A DNA stretch of 64,000 nucleotides from Nannobrachium achirus (lineage: Eukaryota; Chordata; Actinopteri; Myctophiformes; Myctophidae). The position numbers and the translations under genes were made by a program. The DNA is taken from positions 22,176,918-22,240,917 of the forward strand of contig OY997645.1 in assembly GCA_963921795.1 (NCBI GenBank). The letters are read 5' to 3'. The notes beneath the pieces were generated by a model. That model was not told where the DNA came from. It worked only from the letters and a program-made list of their open reading frames with translations, and made no database searches. This document shows positions 10,063 through 22,353 of this stretch, piece by piece. Each line of letters begins with the position of its first letter. Position 1 is the stretch's first letter.

Positions 10063-10286
10063 GTCCGGCAGAAACCTCGTATCTCCAAGTTTCAAATGTG
10101 CACGTATTTTTCCTTCTCCGTAAATTAAAGCCCTGCCTCATCATACAAGACTGTTGCACAAAACTAGTGAAAATAGCAGATCTACAAGCACACACCGCTT
10201 GTATATCGGTTATTTTCACTATTTTAAATCGTATTTTCTTTTAAATGATGAAAACGGGTTTGGACATACAAGGTTTCCGCCCAACA
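10063..10286. mobile_element. Palindromic TIR element with central hairpin, copy 1
   Basis: Starts GTCCGGCAGAAACCTCGTAT and ends AAGGTTTCCGCCCAAC. The middle (10166-10222) holds the hairpin GTGAAAATAGCAGATCTAC ... TATCGGTTATTTTCAC. Typical subterminal phrases 'aaattaaagccctgcctcatcatacaa' and 'acgggtttggacat' are present. It begins 20 bp after the dscam exon 1 donor. Confidence 0.7.
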
Positions 10287-10539
10287 ATTTACATATTCCT
10301 GGGGGGAAATTACTGGTAGCTAATATGGCAAAGTGACTGGAGACGAAGGATGGAGGTCACCCGGTGTTCCCACATGAAAAGATCTAAAATGTTTGTCAAA
10401 AAGCCTGTCCCCTTTGATAGATGGGGAGACGGGCGAGGCATGAACTGCGTTTTAATCGTTTCTGCTCCCCTGTAATCATTAAATGCAGACCCCTGCCCTC
10501 GAAACGTGCATTATAAGCACAATCAGACGAAATTGATGA

Positions 10540-10720
10540 ATTATGTTTCTTTAGGTCAATTGTGGGGGGCCTGCATTTGCATTGCGTTTGGGATTAATTG
10601 GCGTTATTTAGTCTAACTGGGGTTTGATTAGCCGTGACCTCACAGGTTAAAGTCTTAATTGACAACATTTGCGTCTGTTAAATGAATTCGAGCTGACGTT
10701 TTATCTGTCTGGATACCTTT
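10540..10720. promoter_or_regulatory. Candidate conserved noncoding element
   Basis: Non-repetitive sequence 0.5 kb after exon 1, rich in homeodomain-type words (ATTAATTG, TAATTGACA, GATTAG) and free of recognised transposon sequence. This is judged only from composition and context. Confidence 0.2.
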
Positions 10721-11221
10721 TTGTATTAATGTATGGTTTCACTGTGGCCCTTAGTAATAAGTGACGTAGGCTATTTGATATAATGGACATTTGGTTGAAC
10801 CCCTTTCCCCTCCCCCACAGCCAGCTCATTTTTCAAGTTCAAAGTACCCCAGTGCATATAAGGGTGAAGAAAAACACGTTTAAATATCTGCTAATTGTAA
10901 TTGTATTAACACACATTTTGATTAAAACATTCACTTGGATGGCAATATCTCCTCTGCATATCCAATTTAGAGATGTAAGAGATGCATGTATATTGCACTG
11001 AATAAATTATAGAAATAGAAAAAATACTCCATAGCAATTTTTTTAAAGGAAAACATAGCAATTTTTTAAAAGGAAAACAGCTAAAATGTTGCACACAACG
11101 ATTCCAGATAGGGAACAGACCTAAATAAATGTATATTAAACAGAAATGTTAAAGATGTGTCCCCAAGTACATCTTCTCACTCCAAAATGTTAAAATTGAA
11201 TATTGTTCAAATGGTCTACAA

Positions 11222-11984
<763 letters not shown>

Positions 11985-12240
11985 GTGTCTTTTTCATTGC
12001 TTAGGCAAGCCTCCAGTCTGCGCAGTTTATTGACACTGAGCCCCACATAAAATGGTATCTCCCTCGGCCCAGCTTGGGCTGAAACTCATAAAGGCACAAT
12101 AAGGAATCCTCATTAATCATAATCATCTGACTGTGACATTAGATCAACTGCCATGCAAGATTGTGTCCATTTATTAGCAGATTATCGAGGAGGCCCTGTG
12201 GCAAGCAGCTGACAGGGAAATAAGCAATATACAGGGAAGA
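11985..12240. promoter_or_regulatory. Candidate conserved noncoding element
   Basis: Non-repetitive block with ATTAATCATAATCATCTG and CCATTTATTAGCAGATTATC words, suggestive of clustered homeodomain/bHLH sites in an intron of a neural gene. No alignment was possible. Confidence 0.2.
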
Positions 12241-12254
12241 GAGTGTGCAGACAT

Positions 12255-12291
12255 TTTCTTCTTCTTCCTCTTCCTCTTCTTCTTCTTCGTT
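12255..12291. repeat. (CTT)n-like tract
   Basis: CTTCTTCCTCTTCC-type pyrimidine trinucleotide repeat. Confidence 0.8.
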
Positions 12292-13700
12292 TCTCATTCA
12301 ACATTTACCATGTTTGTTTTTTGGCACTGGCACTGCTAAGCTTTTATTTGAGAATTCTTTAAGCATTTTTCCGCATCGTGTGATATCGGAATTTGTTTCT
12401 TATTTGATTTCTGCATCATTGTAGGAGCTTAGCCGTGGGATGTTGTCTTCCTTGGCTGGCTGTTGTTTGGATTATCATCAGAATGAGGTGTTCATGGGCT
12501 GTGCAGGCGTTGTCAGAATGAATGAGTGACCTTGTAGATAGGAGCCAACACAGTGATTGGTTTCTCGACAATTCTTGCTGTTTCAGAGTTAGGCCTATCA
12601 CATGCTCACTGGCCTGTCTCTATGGTAACCTGCATTATGGGATTCAGGAAAATGCAGGGTTGGGCTCCGGCTGGACACTGAGGTGACCCGGAAGTACTTA
12701 AATAAGGACTTGATCACTTCCTGAGAGATCAGTGGGATTGTAAATGAGTGACATAAATATGGTAGAATCGTAAGTAAGTGTATAATTAACAAATCTGGGA
12801 GTGTTATGCCTCCTCTGTATTGCAAAGTTATAATTTAGCGATCATAAACAAAAAATGATATCTCTCTCTATTTAATTCATATTATATGAATATAAATTAT
12901 ATGAATCATTTAATGCATAAACATACAATATAGGCCTACCTAAAATATATTGTTTCAACATTCTGTCTGCTTTATCTCATTATGTTATCATTCTTTCCAA
13001 ATAATAAATCATTTTATATGAATTCAAGGGAAACGGCAAAGACCTTTAGTTGTGATCTTATTTCAATCGTTACAATTTAGAAACATGCCACTTCTACACA
13101 CGTTAAAATCCAGCTCATATTGTAGGCACATTTTAGTTTGCAAATTATTCTGGAAGAGCCTGACTGTATCTATCAAAGTGTATGTGTCCCTTCAGCCATC
13201 AGGATAGGAGGGGAAACATAATTTTCTCCTCTCAAAAGATGCCTTCGGGCAAAACCAGTGCAAGCTCAAATCGACTCACTCAAATCCTCATTGCAAATAT
13301 ATATTGAGGCAGGGCCTTACTACTATGCAATGATTTATAGCTGTATATATCGCAACTTTACTTGATACCCAATTTGCCAATGTATTAACATGATTTTACT
13401 ATTTTGTGTTCAATAAGTGAACATTGAGAATAAGTTGTAAGATCACAAAAAATATATATATATATTTTTTTAACTTCAATTAACCGTGACCTTTGCCAGA
13501 GTGAAGACATCAGGATCCCTTCAAACATAAGGAAGTTCTTCCAGAGTGTCTTGTCCAGTGTAGATTACAGTACAGTAAATAGCTGCCAACATCACTTAGC
13601 CTGCCAATTTAACATGACCCCACATTATTTGTAACCTGAGAGGTTGGATGAGAATGCTATTGGGATAGATAGATTGGATGAACTTGGCTGTGAGTTGAAG
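12292..13700. other. No gene seen; AT-rich intron
   Basis: No coding feature supported. A short AT-rich tract lies at 13451-13470. Confidence 0.35.
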
Positions 13701-13706
13701 GCTACG

Positions 13707-13707
<1 letters not shown>

Positions 13708-13792
<85 letters not shown>

Positions 13793-13822
13793 CGGTGTGG
13801 GGGGGGGGGGGGGGGGGGGGGG
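13708..13822. repeat. (TG)n microsatellite and 24-base G run
   Basis: TG repeat 13708-13790, then GGCGGTGT and an uninterrupted G run at about 13799-13822. Such a G run may form a quadruplex and is a likely site of sequencing error. Confidence 0.9.
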
Positions 13823-13962
13823 CGCGGGGGGAGTTAATCTACTGGGGACAATTAAGGCAGCGCAATGATTAGAGCCCCATCTGTTGGAGTGGTGAGGTGC
13901 TCCTCTTGGAAAAAGCCCTGGGATCTTCCAAGGCTATTTACAGATGTCCAGGGAGCATTATT

Positions 13963-14212
13963 GTCTGCCAGGAAGAAACCTTGTATCTCCATATTCTTTC
14001 ACGTTTTTGTGTTTTTTCGTAAGTTAATGCCCTACTTCATCATACTACAGTGTCATACATGCCTAAAGCTTCAAAAGCAGCAGATCTGCAAGCTCGAAAT
14101 GCGGCGAGAAGCGACACGCTGTGAGCATGTCAATCGGCTACTTTTGCTATATTTTTTTTTTCTTTTTTGAATCCTGATACAGTTTTGGACATGGTTTCCA
14201 CCCGACAGAGAC
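13963..14212. mobile_element. Palindromic TIR element with central hairpin, copy 2 (near full length)
   Basis: Begins GTCTGCCAGGAAGAAACC and ends GGTTTCCACCCGACAGAGAC. Contains 'gtaagttaatgccctacttcatcatactacag', the hairpin at 14072-14147 and 'gaatcctgatacagttttggacat'. This copy shows the family's general layout best: TIR, subterminal left block, hairpin, T-rich block, subterminal right block, TIR. Confidence 0.75.
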
Positions 14213-14340
14213 AATATTATCTCAGTTGGATGGAAACATTGTGGAAAAAAAGAAGGATCTGATGGATCACAATCTCTAATACTTTTAAATGGTTAACCAC
14301 ATTAAAACCTGGCATCTCAGTCATTTTTCAAAAGTTTTCT

Positions 14341-14411
14341 AAAATAGCAGATCTACAAGCTCTCAGCAAGTCACATATGGATGCGTTCTGAACTTGTAGA
14401 TCAGCTATTTT
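14341..14411. repeat. Solo palindromic hairpin
   Basis: Left arm AAAATAGCAGATCTACAAGC, right arm ACTTGTAGATCAGCTATTTT, with a short variable loop. No TIR ends of the larger element are recognisable nearby. Confidence 0.75.
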
Positions 14412-14485
14412 ACAGAGAAACGTAAAATGTAACCAATAGCTCTTGAACCCTATAGTTCTAGGGTACTGGGGTGAACATTTTGTTG

Positions 14486-14545
14486 AAAATAGCCGATCTA
14501 CAAACTCTCAACCCGCTTTTGTGAGCTTCTAGATAGTCATTTTCT
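14486..14545. repeat. Solo palindromic hairpin (degenerate)
   Basis: GAAAATAGCCGATCTACAAA on the left and GTGAGCTTCTAGATAGTCAT on the right. Confidence 0.65.
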
Positions 14546-14639
14546 TTTGGCGAAGAGATATGGTGTAGACTGCAATACTAGCGGACCTAGTCAAACTCTG
14601 AGGGACCCCCCGGCAACTGATAGGGTTTAAACATGAGGT

Positions 14640-14995
14640 TTATTTTTCTTTCTCCCAATTTAGTCGTATTGCCAATTGATTCCTCCCCACACACATTTGT
14701 GTGTGTTGTACCTGCTGCCTGCCAGTGAGGAGCCCCCGCAGGAAGGATGTAGGGCCTTCGTCCTGCTCCTCCCACCCAACACTCCCTGCTCACAGGTGGC
14801 ACACCCCAGCCCATATAGGAATACAGTATGTGCAGTAATATCACCTTCCCCTCCCAGCTCCGCTCCCCAAACAGAGGCCAATTGTGTTCGTATCGACACT
14901 CGACAAAGCCGTATATGAACCGTCCACGATGGATTAGAACCCACAACCTCTGCGGCGGTGGGCAGGCATTTTACCACTGCACCGCCTGAGATACG
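14640..14995 (-). mobile_element. tRNA-derived SINE, minus strand
   Basis: Read on the minus strand, the right end starts GCGGTGCAGTGGTAAAATGC (A-box-like) followed by GTTGTGGGTTCTAATCC (box-B-like), then a body ending in T/A-rich sequence at the left. The spacing suits an internal RNA polymerase III promoter. Family not assigned. Confidence 0.65.
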
Positions 14996-15386
14996 TGATT
15001 TCAGCAGGACAGTGATGATGTGATCATTGGTGGTGGTCGCGGTGGTCCTGTGTGTGCAGGCTTTCCAGAGCCATGAAGAGGGAGCACTCGAAACCTGATC
15101 AGCCTCTACCCCTCACGGTCCCTTAAGTCTGCTTACTAATTACCAATTAGGGTTCAGTTGCCGTAGCGATAGCACAACTCATGAGATTAGATGATGGCAC
15201 GAACATATCCCAAAAGATACCTTATATCTACCCCAGCAACTGGGGGTTAAGTGCCTTTTTTCAAGGGCACCTAAGCAAGGTATCTGAAGCAAATGAGAAA
15301 TATTTCTCATTTGCTTTCCACGCCCTGATTTTCTTGGCTGGTCCAAATTGGACTATATTTATACACTGTGATATGATTATCTAGAC

Positions 15387-15646
15387 CAGTGTTTCCCAAA
15401 CAATAATGGGTCAGGACCCATTTTTTAGTTGCCAAATGTCCCCTTTTTATGTAATCTTTTTATAAAATTATTGTTTAAAAATGTATTACGCCAAATATGT
15501 ACGTGTCGTGAACATGTATGTTCTAGACAATTTTTTTAATTGGGCATAAGTGGCTAATTCAGACTATTTTTTGTCTGAAGTTTGTGTCGCAGAAAGACAG
15601 CAAATTCAACTTTTGTGTTTCAAGCTGAAAAGTTTGAGAACCACTG
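15387..15646. mobile_element. hAT-type MITE with exact 8-bp target duplication
   Basis: Terminal inverted repeats CAGTGTTTCCCAAAC and GTTTGAGAACCACTG. The 8-bp target-site duplication ATCTAGAC is exact on both sides (15379-15386 and 15647-15654). Eight-base duplications are the hallmark of the hAT superfamily. At 260 bp it has no coding capacity. Confidence 0.88.
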
Positions 15647-15946
15647 ATCTAGACAGATAAAGGTTACAAACCCACTTTGGTTCAGTTACTTTGGATGAAC
15701 GATGCGGTCATACAATGAAGTATAAATTAGGCTTAAGCTGCCACACATTCTGAATCATCCACATGATTCCAGTAGAAAGTAGCCACTAATGCCGGGTAAT
15801 GAATACACCAATGTGTGATCATAACAAGCTATCCCCTAGTTCATACATCCTAGCTGCATAATGAGGGCCCTCTCTGTACTGTACCACTGTACCTCCTCAA
15901 GATCTTCAGCCAGTCTAGCTCTCTAATTAGGAGCAAGACATCAGAG

Positions 15947-15948
<2 letters not shown>

Positions 15949-16036
<88 letters not shown>
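15949..16036. repeat. (TG)n microsatellite
   Basis: About 43 TG units followed by a GCGCGCACG tract. Confidence 0.95.
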
Positions 16037-16042
<6 letters not shown>

Positions 16043-16678
16043 CACGTGCGTGCGTGCACACATATGTGCACGTTGTTTCGCCACAATGTAAAATCTAATT
16101 ACCGATCACTGTGTCTGTATGGATTCCGCTGAATCAGAAGTGTAATTGCGTCAGCCCGCGTGTAAATGGCTCTTGCATTAAAATGTTAACGATATCGTTT
16201 AGCATCTGCAAAGGGAAAGGGGGAGAGAGAGAGAAGCCCTTGGTGCCCAGATGTAGATGTTTGATCATGCGTGTAAAGTGAGGTTGTACTACATTTGGCG
16301 GCGGGGTAGTGGTGTTGATTGGTGGGTGGGGGTTTCCCTCGCAGACTGGGTTCTCAGTGGAGAGGATGTTTTTAATTCACTCAGCACCTGTCAAAGTGAC
16401 ATGTTATATTACTGTGCTGCACTGTGCTGGCACTCCGATGGAGAAGATGAACCCATGTAAAAACCTTATTTGACAGAGCAAAATGGACTAAATCAAGATA
16501 AAATGGCTTACCACATACTCAGCCTTTATTTGCCTTGGGTGAGGGGACTGATGAAAGAAACACGAAGGTGATAAACTTCCCAAGGGACTATGGTACTGTA
16601 GCTGACCAGTCAGTGCAAGCTGGATGAAACTCTGCCGCCAATCACAGTTGCTGTGGATAGTTTCCCATGGAGCAATAG

Positions 16679-17277
16679 TCGGCTATTAGACGTCTGTCTA
16701 AAATCGGTCTAATCAACGTAGAAGTGAACGTTTTGTAGACGTAAGCTTAGACTTGACGTTGATTAGACGTTATTTCAACAGCTATATATAGACGTCTATT
16801 AAAGAGGTGGTGCCATAGTTTTGTACTTTTCTGTTTTGTCTGTGTCTATGAAGTTAACATTATTCTAATAGGCCACCTGGTGGGGTTATAATGTGCAGAT
16901 TTGTCTTCCCTGTGTATTTGTGTTTACTTCCTGAAAGCTGAAAAACACAGGTTTAATGACACCCTAAACTCAGCCCCTCCCCTTTTACCATTCACCCAAC
17001 ATTATGGGTGTGGCTAACTTCAGCTGGGACACCACCCACCTGAAAACCAGGCATAACTAATGAACTGGTGGGTGTGGCCACATAAAAACACAAATGTAAC
17101 TCTTTCTGACACTTTAAAAAAAAAATCTTCCTCCTAGTATAATCATAATACCTGATCATCATGTTTTAGGGGAGAAATAAATCATGGCACTGCATCTTTA
17201 AACATTTGATTTCTAGACGTTGATTTTACCAATTTTAGACGTAGCGTTTAGACGTATATTAGACGTCTAATAGCCCG
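16679..17277. mobile_element. TIR element with TAGACGT repeats, carrying a nested TTAA element
   Basis: Ends GGCTATTAGACGTCTGTCTA and its inverted partner TATTAGACGTCTAATAGCC. Multiple TAGACGTT/TTAGACGT words are subterminal on both sides, as in transposase-binding arrays. The centre is occupied by a separate TTAA-flanked element (16799-17201). Confidence 0.75.
16799..17201. mobile_element. TTAA-flanked (piggyBac-like) MITE, copy 1, nested
   Basis: TTAA then AGAGGTGGTGCCATAG at the left; TCATGGCACTGCATCT then TTAA at the right. TTAA duplication is typical of the piggyBac superfamily. The internal sequence matches 32815-33245 in inverted orientation (for example CCTCCTAGTATAATCATAAT). Confidence 0.75.
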
Positions 17278-17829
17278 AAAAATTCTCAGTGGGTTGGTAG
17301 AATTCACGGCTGAGGAGACACCAGAGCTTATCCGGGCAGAAAGGAACCAAAAACACAGAGCGGAAAACTGTGGGCTTCCACTGTTCACAGAATGGCTGAC
17401 TACCAACCAATTTGAGGCATGCCAGCCCAGCCCAGCACACCTTCCATGTTCTGAGCCAACTCTCTCCCCACACTGGCGGAATCCCAGTGCGACAATACCA
17501 TTTTGTTTGCCAGGGAAAGGTCCTAGTTGACACTAATGTTAATCCATTTATAAGTGAGTGTGTTGATAAGTGTTTTAAATAACATAAGGCTAAATGTATG
17601 TGCTGAACAAATGATCACCCGGCATTCTATAATCTATTTATCTCTACTAGGAGTGTGTGTGCCTGTGCGTGCGTGCGTGTGTGCGTGCTCACGCGTTGTT
17701 TAATCTCACATATTACTAGGCAGAGCAGCATCATATTTCTTATGCACACTGGCAGCAGGCCATGGACTGCAATTTTCAAACATGTTTAAACTTGGTCAAC
17801 TATAATTACATAATCTTAAAGGAGGACTT
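17278..17829. other. No gene seen
   Basis: Overlapping open frames at 17.27-17.53 kb on both strands have no recognisable domain. A GTGTGTGCCTGTGCGTGCG tract lies at about 17652-17680. Confidence 0.35.
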
Positions 17830-18255
17830 TGCTACTTTTCAACCTATCTTCATATAATAGGTCCTCTAATGCTAATCCCGCTAATGTTCATAATAACATT
17901 TAAAAAAAAAATTCTACTCGGTCCAAGTCTCTTAGGAGAGCTGTGGGAAGTTCAGAAATCCATAGTCTTGTGACATCACTGTTTGATAGATTCTTTTTTA
18001 AACAATACTTATTTTTGAAAAGATATTTTTGATTTTTATTATCGCGAGAACAATAGCTTCCACTTTAACATTGCAACTTTTCAGGAATAGAAAGCCTGCA
18101 TTTTCTATTAGCTTGGATTCCCCATTGATGATGTCACAAGACTATGGATTTCTGAACTTCCCACAGCTCTCCTAAGAGACAGAGTAGATTTTGTTTTTTC
18201 AATTTTATTATGAACATTAGTGAGGACCTATTATGAAGATAGGTTGAAAAGTGGT
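17830..18255. mobile_element. Long fold-back element
   Basis: Two inverted arms meet about a short centre. Outer arms: CTTTTCAACCTATCTTCAT (17835-) pairs with ATGAAGATAGGTTGAAAAG (-18251). Inner arms: GGAGAGCTGTGGGAAGTTC pairs with GAACTTCCCACAGCTCTCC, and TCCATAGTCTTGTGACATCA pairs with its complement near 18130-18150. Total arm length is well over 100 bp. A TTAA lies just left (17816-17819), but no matching one was found at the right. Confidence 0.8.
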
Positions 18256-19050
18256 GAGTGGCTTCAGGATAAGCATCCCACCGAGCAATATAGAACTAAC
18301 CAATCGCATGCTTGCATTTGGCCCACCTCATCAATGTTTAGTCATTACAGCAAGTAAAGTTTTATGTATGTTCTTCATTCACAGACAATGCAAGTTCGGT
18401 GGTGCAAGCCTGTGTTGAATAACATCCTGATACATTTATAAACATGACCACATACCCCAAAACCCCCAAGAGCACTTAAGCCCTATATATTTCACCATAA
18501 AACAAATAGCTAAAATAGCCGATCCCTAAAATAATTATTCTTGTATTTAATACAGTGTGACCAGAGGCAGTGATAAAACATATCACCACTGGAGATAAAA
18601 TAAATGACCAAAGGGGGATATCAAAATCACAGATTCCCCGCATCTTCCCCAGAAAATCCAACCCTGTGGAGCATCGAAAACACAACACATTTTAAATCGC
18701 AATGTTTGATTGACTGGTGATGCAAACAAAATTTACACATGGAATTAAATCATAATCAGAGAAATTTGAATGACATAATTCTGTTCCAATTAGATGTGGG
18801 ATCTTACTTACCGGTACATCGTAGCTGGGAGGGTTGCTCGCACATATTGCAATGTATTAGGCGATAACATTGTAACTTCATGTTGGTCCTAATGATGAAA
18901 ATGCTCAGCTTGACTGAATTAGATTCAGGTATATGTACCTAAGGTCTTGGTCAGTCTGACCATTGCCAAAAAGCCAAAAAAAAAAAACCCAGAGAAGGCC
19001 AAGACTACAATCTTGGATTTCAAGATCTACTGCCTGGTGCTGCTCTACTA
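18256..19050. other. No gene seen
   Basis: AT-rich. A scrap of the hairpin arm (AAAATAGCCGATC) occurs at about 18513-18525. Confidence 0.35.
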
Positions 19051-19069
19051 AATCATGAACCACATAACC

Positions 19070-19142
19070 CTATTATGGTTGACAGGAGTCCCTCAGGGCT
19101 CTATGCTAGTGTCTTTTATGTTTTCTGTTATTGTGGGGAAAG
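19070..19142 (+). pseudogene. LINE reverse-transcriptase scrap
   Basis: The frame reads LTGVPQGSMLVSFMFSV, resembling the GVPQGSVLGPLLF motif of non-LTR retrotransposon reverse transcriptases. Only this motif survives, with no flanking RT motifs, so it is a dead fragment. Confidence 0.45.
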
Positions 19143-20046
19143 CTTTTCGCAGGAAAATAGCCTATCGACAAACTCACAACCCCAGCATCCACAATACGGA
19201 TGCCTCAGTTTCTCATTGCCAGACCTATGTCCTGTCCACGCTATAATTTAGCACGGTGCCAGTTCAGGAGAAAGCAGGACTCTAACCTCATGTTAGTCTG
19301 TAGGCGCAACCTAACCAATTTCAAGATGTAGTTTGTGCAAGAACAGCACACAGGCGGTAAAATCTCGATATTTCGGCGTCCCATTAGTCCGACCAAGGGT
19401 TAGAGTTAGATTTAGGCATAGTTTTACTGAGGTTGCACTGTAGGTTGTGAAAATTAAATTAAATTAAAACGGGCAAAGTGGCCCACCTCAACTTTTCAGC
19501 AGATGGAGTAAATGGTGGTGGCTAGTGCCATGTGGACTAGGTCAATAGAACAAAAATCACCACTGCCCCCCCACTAAAGATTTTTGTGTATTGTGTTTGA
19601 CAGGTGCCAGAAGTGTGATGAGCAATTTGTCATCCTCCATGACAAACATTCACTTTAGGCCCCATAAATTCTGCCTCTTAATCCAGTGCCCTCCATGTCA
19701 GGGCCATGCTTTGAACTCCACACATGCTCAGGCCTAAGGCTGGATTGATCTCCTGCTAGCTGACCTCTGTGTGATGCATGCGCCCACTGTATCGTGGATT
19801 ACTGGTGACTTACTTTTTCTGTCTGTCTCTCGTCTCCCCTCGTCCCCCCCCCCACGCCCTTTGTTCTTCTCCTTCTCACCCTGTTCTTTCTCTATCCCTG
19901 TCCTTATCTTCCCCCCATCTCTCTCTCTCTATCTCTCCCTTGCATTCTTTCTCTCCCTCGCTTGCTTCTTATGTCACATACCCCATTTTAATGCAGCTCC
20001 TTTTATAGCATTAATCTGTAGGAGTCTAGCTGTCTATAAGAGGGTC

Positions 20047-20047
<1 letters not shown>
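19143..20047. other. No gene seen; partial hairpin-family sequence and pyrimidine tract
   Basis: 19140-19190 has GAAAATAGCCTATCGACAAA and CTCACAACCCCAGCATCC, related to 26.58-26.68 kb in inverted order. 19815-19960 is C/T-rich. Confidence 0.4.

Positions 20048-20077
<30 letters not shown>
20048..20077. repeat. (TG)n microsatellite
   Basis: About 14 TG units. Confidence 0.9.
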
Positions 20078-20508
20078 CACAATAATCATGATATGAAAAT
20101 TTCTTATCATGATTATTGTGACAAAAGAAATCGCGATTTACGATATTCTCGCGATAATCAAAATCCATTATCCTTGGGCGGAACATTTGCCAAAAAATTG
20201 CAATCTACAAGCTATAGGTACACGTCGCTGCGCGACACGTTGTGAGCTTGTAGATCGGCTATTTTTTGGCAAAGACATTTGAGAGAGTGAAAAAAAAGAC
20301 TGTATCAAGTATGTATATTATAAGTACCTTTTACCAATTCTAGAGGGTTTAAGTGGTACCGGATATGCAGCTCAGCACATAAAAGGTGAATTGAACCCAG
20401 TGCATGACGGAGGACTATATCACGATGAATGAAATCTCCACAATACGATTATCGTGAATGTTTTTTTATTACAATATACGATAATATCGCTTATTGTCCC
20501 ATCCCTAG
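20078..20508. mobile_element. DNA-transposon remnant with GGGATGGGACAATA end and nested hairpin
   Basis: The right end TATTGTCCCATCCCTAG is a terminus familiar in fish DNA elements. Subterminal CGATAAT/ATTATCG words occur at both sides (20120-20170 and 20440-20490). A copy of the palindromic hairpin lies inside at 20188-20271 (TTGCCAAAAAATTGCAATCT ... CGGCTATTTTTTGGCAA). The left terminus merges with a TG repeat. Confidence 0.6.
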
Positions 20509-20616
20509 TGTGTGTGTGTGTGTGTCTGTGTGTCTAGCTAATCTCTAATCTCACAAACCGCTGCCTGGATCAGCACCACATTTTGTGTGCACACTGCCTG
20601 TTGGCCACATTCATAT

Positions 20617-20759
20617 CGTCGCTGTCGGGCAGAAACCTCTTGTCTCCATATTTATGTCGATCTGCAATTCTTTTATTTATTTTATTTTTTTATTTTTATT
20701 TTTTTGAATCCTGACAATTAACAGTTTTGGGGTTTTTGGGGTTTCCACCCGACAGAGAC
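20617..20759. mobile_element. Palindromic TIR element, hairpin deleted
   Basis: Left end CGTCGCTGTCGGGCAGAAACC, right end GGGTTTCCACCCGACAGAGACG (TIRs about 20 bp). The 143-bp copy retains 'gaatcctgac...aacagttttgg' but lacks the central hairpin, replaced by a T/A-rich stretch. Confidence 0.75.
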
Positions 20760-21218
20760 GTGCATGCATCCGTTGCTTTCACCTCAGCCTTTTCATCAGC
20801 GGTGTTTTCTTTCGTTCACCCAAACCCTAGCGTCTTTGTATTTGCAGGTATATAGACTTCTCAGTCAGATTATGTGCGACTTACCCGGATGGTATTTTAC
20901 GACAAAGAGCCTGGCCTCCCTATTTCTGATGCTGCATAGTCCAAATAGCAAAGTAGGCTAAGGGATAACAGAGGAGGCAGCGGCGGATAGACAGAGTGAC
21001 AGAAAGACAAATGGCTCCAGCTTGGTTTCTCGACACTGCTCTTTATTTTTAAACCTGGCACAGATGCTAAGATTTAAGACCAAGTTAGTGGCGGTTTATT
21101 TTTAGCCGGCCATTCTTAAAGTGCTGTCATCTTGTTGGAGTTTAGGTAAGGTGTGGGAGTGTGTACGTGTGTGTGTTTGCTTGCGTGCATAATATGCATA
21201 GAAGCTCATGTGTGTTTA

Positions 21219-21704
21219 TGGGTTCCCCAATAGGCGGCCCGCGGGCCATTTGCGGCCCGCGGGGGGCTACTGTCTGGCCCCCACCAACCCCAGTAATAAT
21301 GGTGGTATAAGAGCAGCAACAACACTAGTGTATCGTCGTTGTCGGGTGGAAACCTTGTATATCCAAATTTGTACGTTCTTTCGCAAAGTAAAGCCCTGCT
21401 TCATCATACAAGGCCGTATCACAAAAGTAGTGAAAACAGCAGATCTAGAAGCACACAACGCCTCGCGGTGCGAGGCGTTGTCTGCTTGATCGTCTGTTTT
21501 CACTAGTTTCAATCATTTTATAAATGATAAATGCAAAAGGAACGGTTATGGACATTTTCACCCGACAACGAGTCATCGACGATATCTGAACTGTCGCTGG
21601 AGAAGCGGGAACGCCACCGTCACCCCCTGCAATGTTGTGGCCCTCGGCTTGGTACCCTAGTAGACATAATACGGACCTTGGGGAAAACTAATTGGGGAAC
21701 CCTG
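21219..21704. mobile_element. Composite hAT-like element with nested palindromic element, copy 1
   Basis: Left end GGGTTCCCCAATAGGCGGCC, right end TTGGGGAACCCTG. Inside, at 21331-21586, is a palindromic TIR element (ATCGTCGTTGTCGGGTGGAA ... CACCCGACAACG) with a hairpin at 21429-21507. The same nested arrangement occurs at 38649-39108. No exact flanking duplication remains here. Confidence 0.8.
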
Positions 21705-22350
21705 ACATAGAGTATGAGGACCTGACAGAGACAATATAAAAAAGCATAATACAATCAACACATTTCTATTTTATTATTTCGTGTTAATATTTAACATTTC
21801 TGATCTTAAAGCTGGATTTATACTTAGTAACACACGCCAAAATTTCTTTTTTGTTTTTACATTACTGCCAATTAAATATGCCTTCTTTGGGTTCTCCCTG
21901 CCAGCCCTCTCCATAGACTTCCATGTAATTTATAGTGCACAGATCATGCACGCCCATGCACAGATCATGCACCATGTTTGTGCTGTTCACAGCTTTCAAA
22001 CAAAAAAAAACAGATTGGAAATCCGTTCAGGCATTCTTGAGATAATAGCCATTATGTTTTACATGTTATGTAATCAAAGATGGCTACCCTGTATGAAAGA
22101 TGGGGTTGTATGGGGGGTGGAACATGCAAAATCGCGATTGAAATCATGTTTACTAGATTTAATGGGGTCCCAAAAAATGTTTTTTTTAAAAGAAATTAAA
22201 AAAAAAAAAAAAAATGTTTTTTTTCTAAGTAAAAGTCGATTTAAGTCGTCTGGCAGGGAAGTCCATAGTGAGAAAGTTGATCTAAAAGTCGTTTGGCACT
22301 GTATGAGTTAAGTAATCTTTATCCTATGGCCCACTAGTGGTTGAGAAACA
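21705..22350. other. No gene seen
   Basis: A 176-codon plus-strand frame (21781-22311) spans T- and A-runs and shows no domain. Regarded as chance or repeat-derived. Confidence 0.4.
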
Positions 22351-22353
22351 GGC

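Noticed and set aside
20054..20160. CACAATAATCATGAT/ATCATGATTATTGTG as a regulatory palindrome
   Set aside because: It is better explained as part of the DNA-transposon remnant at 20078-20508.
21781..22311. 176-codon plus-strand frame
   Set aside because: Runs through poly-A/T stretches and repeat-like sequence; no domain or splice context.
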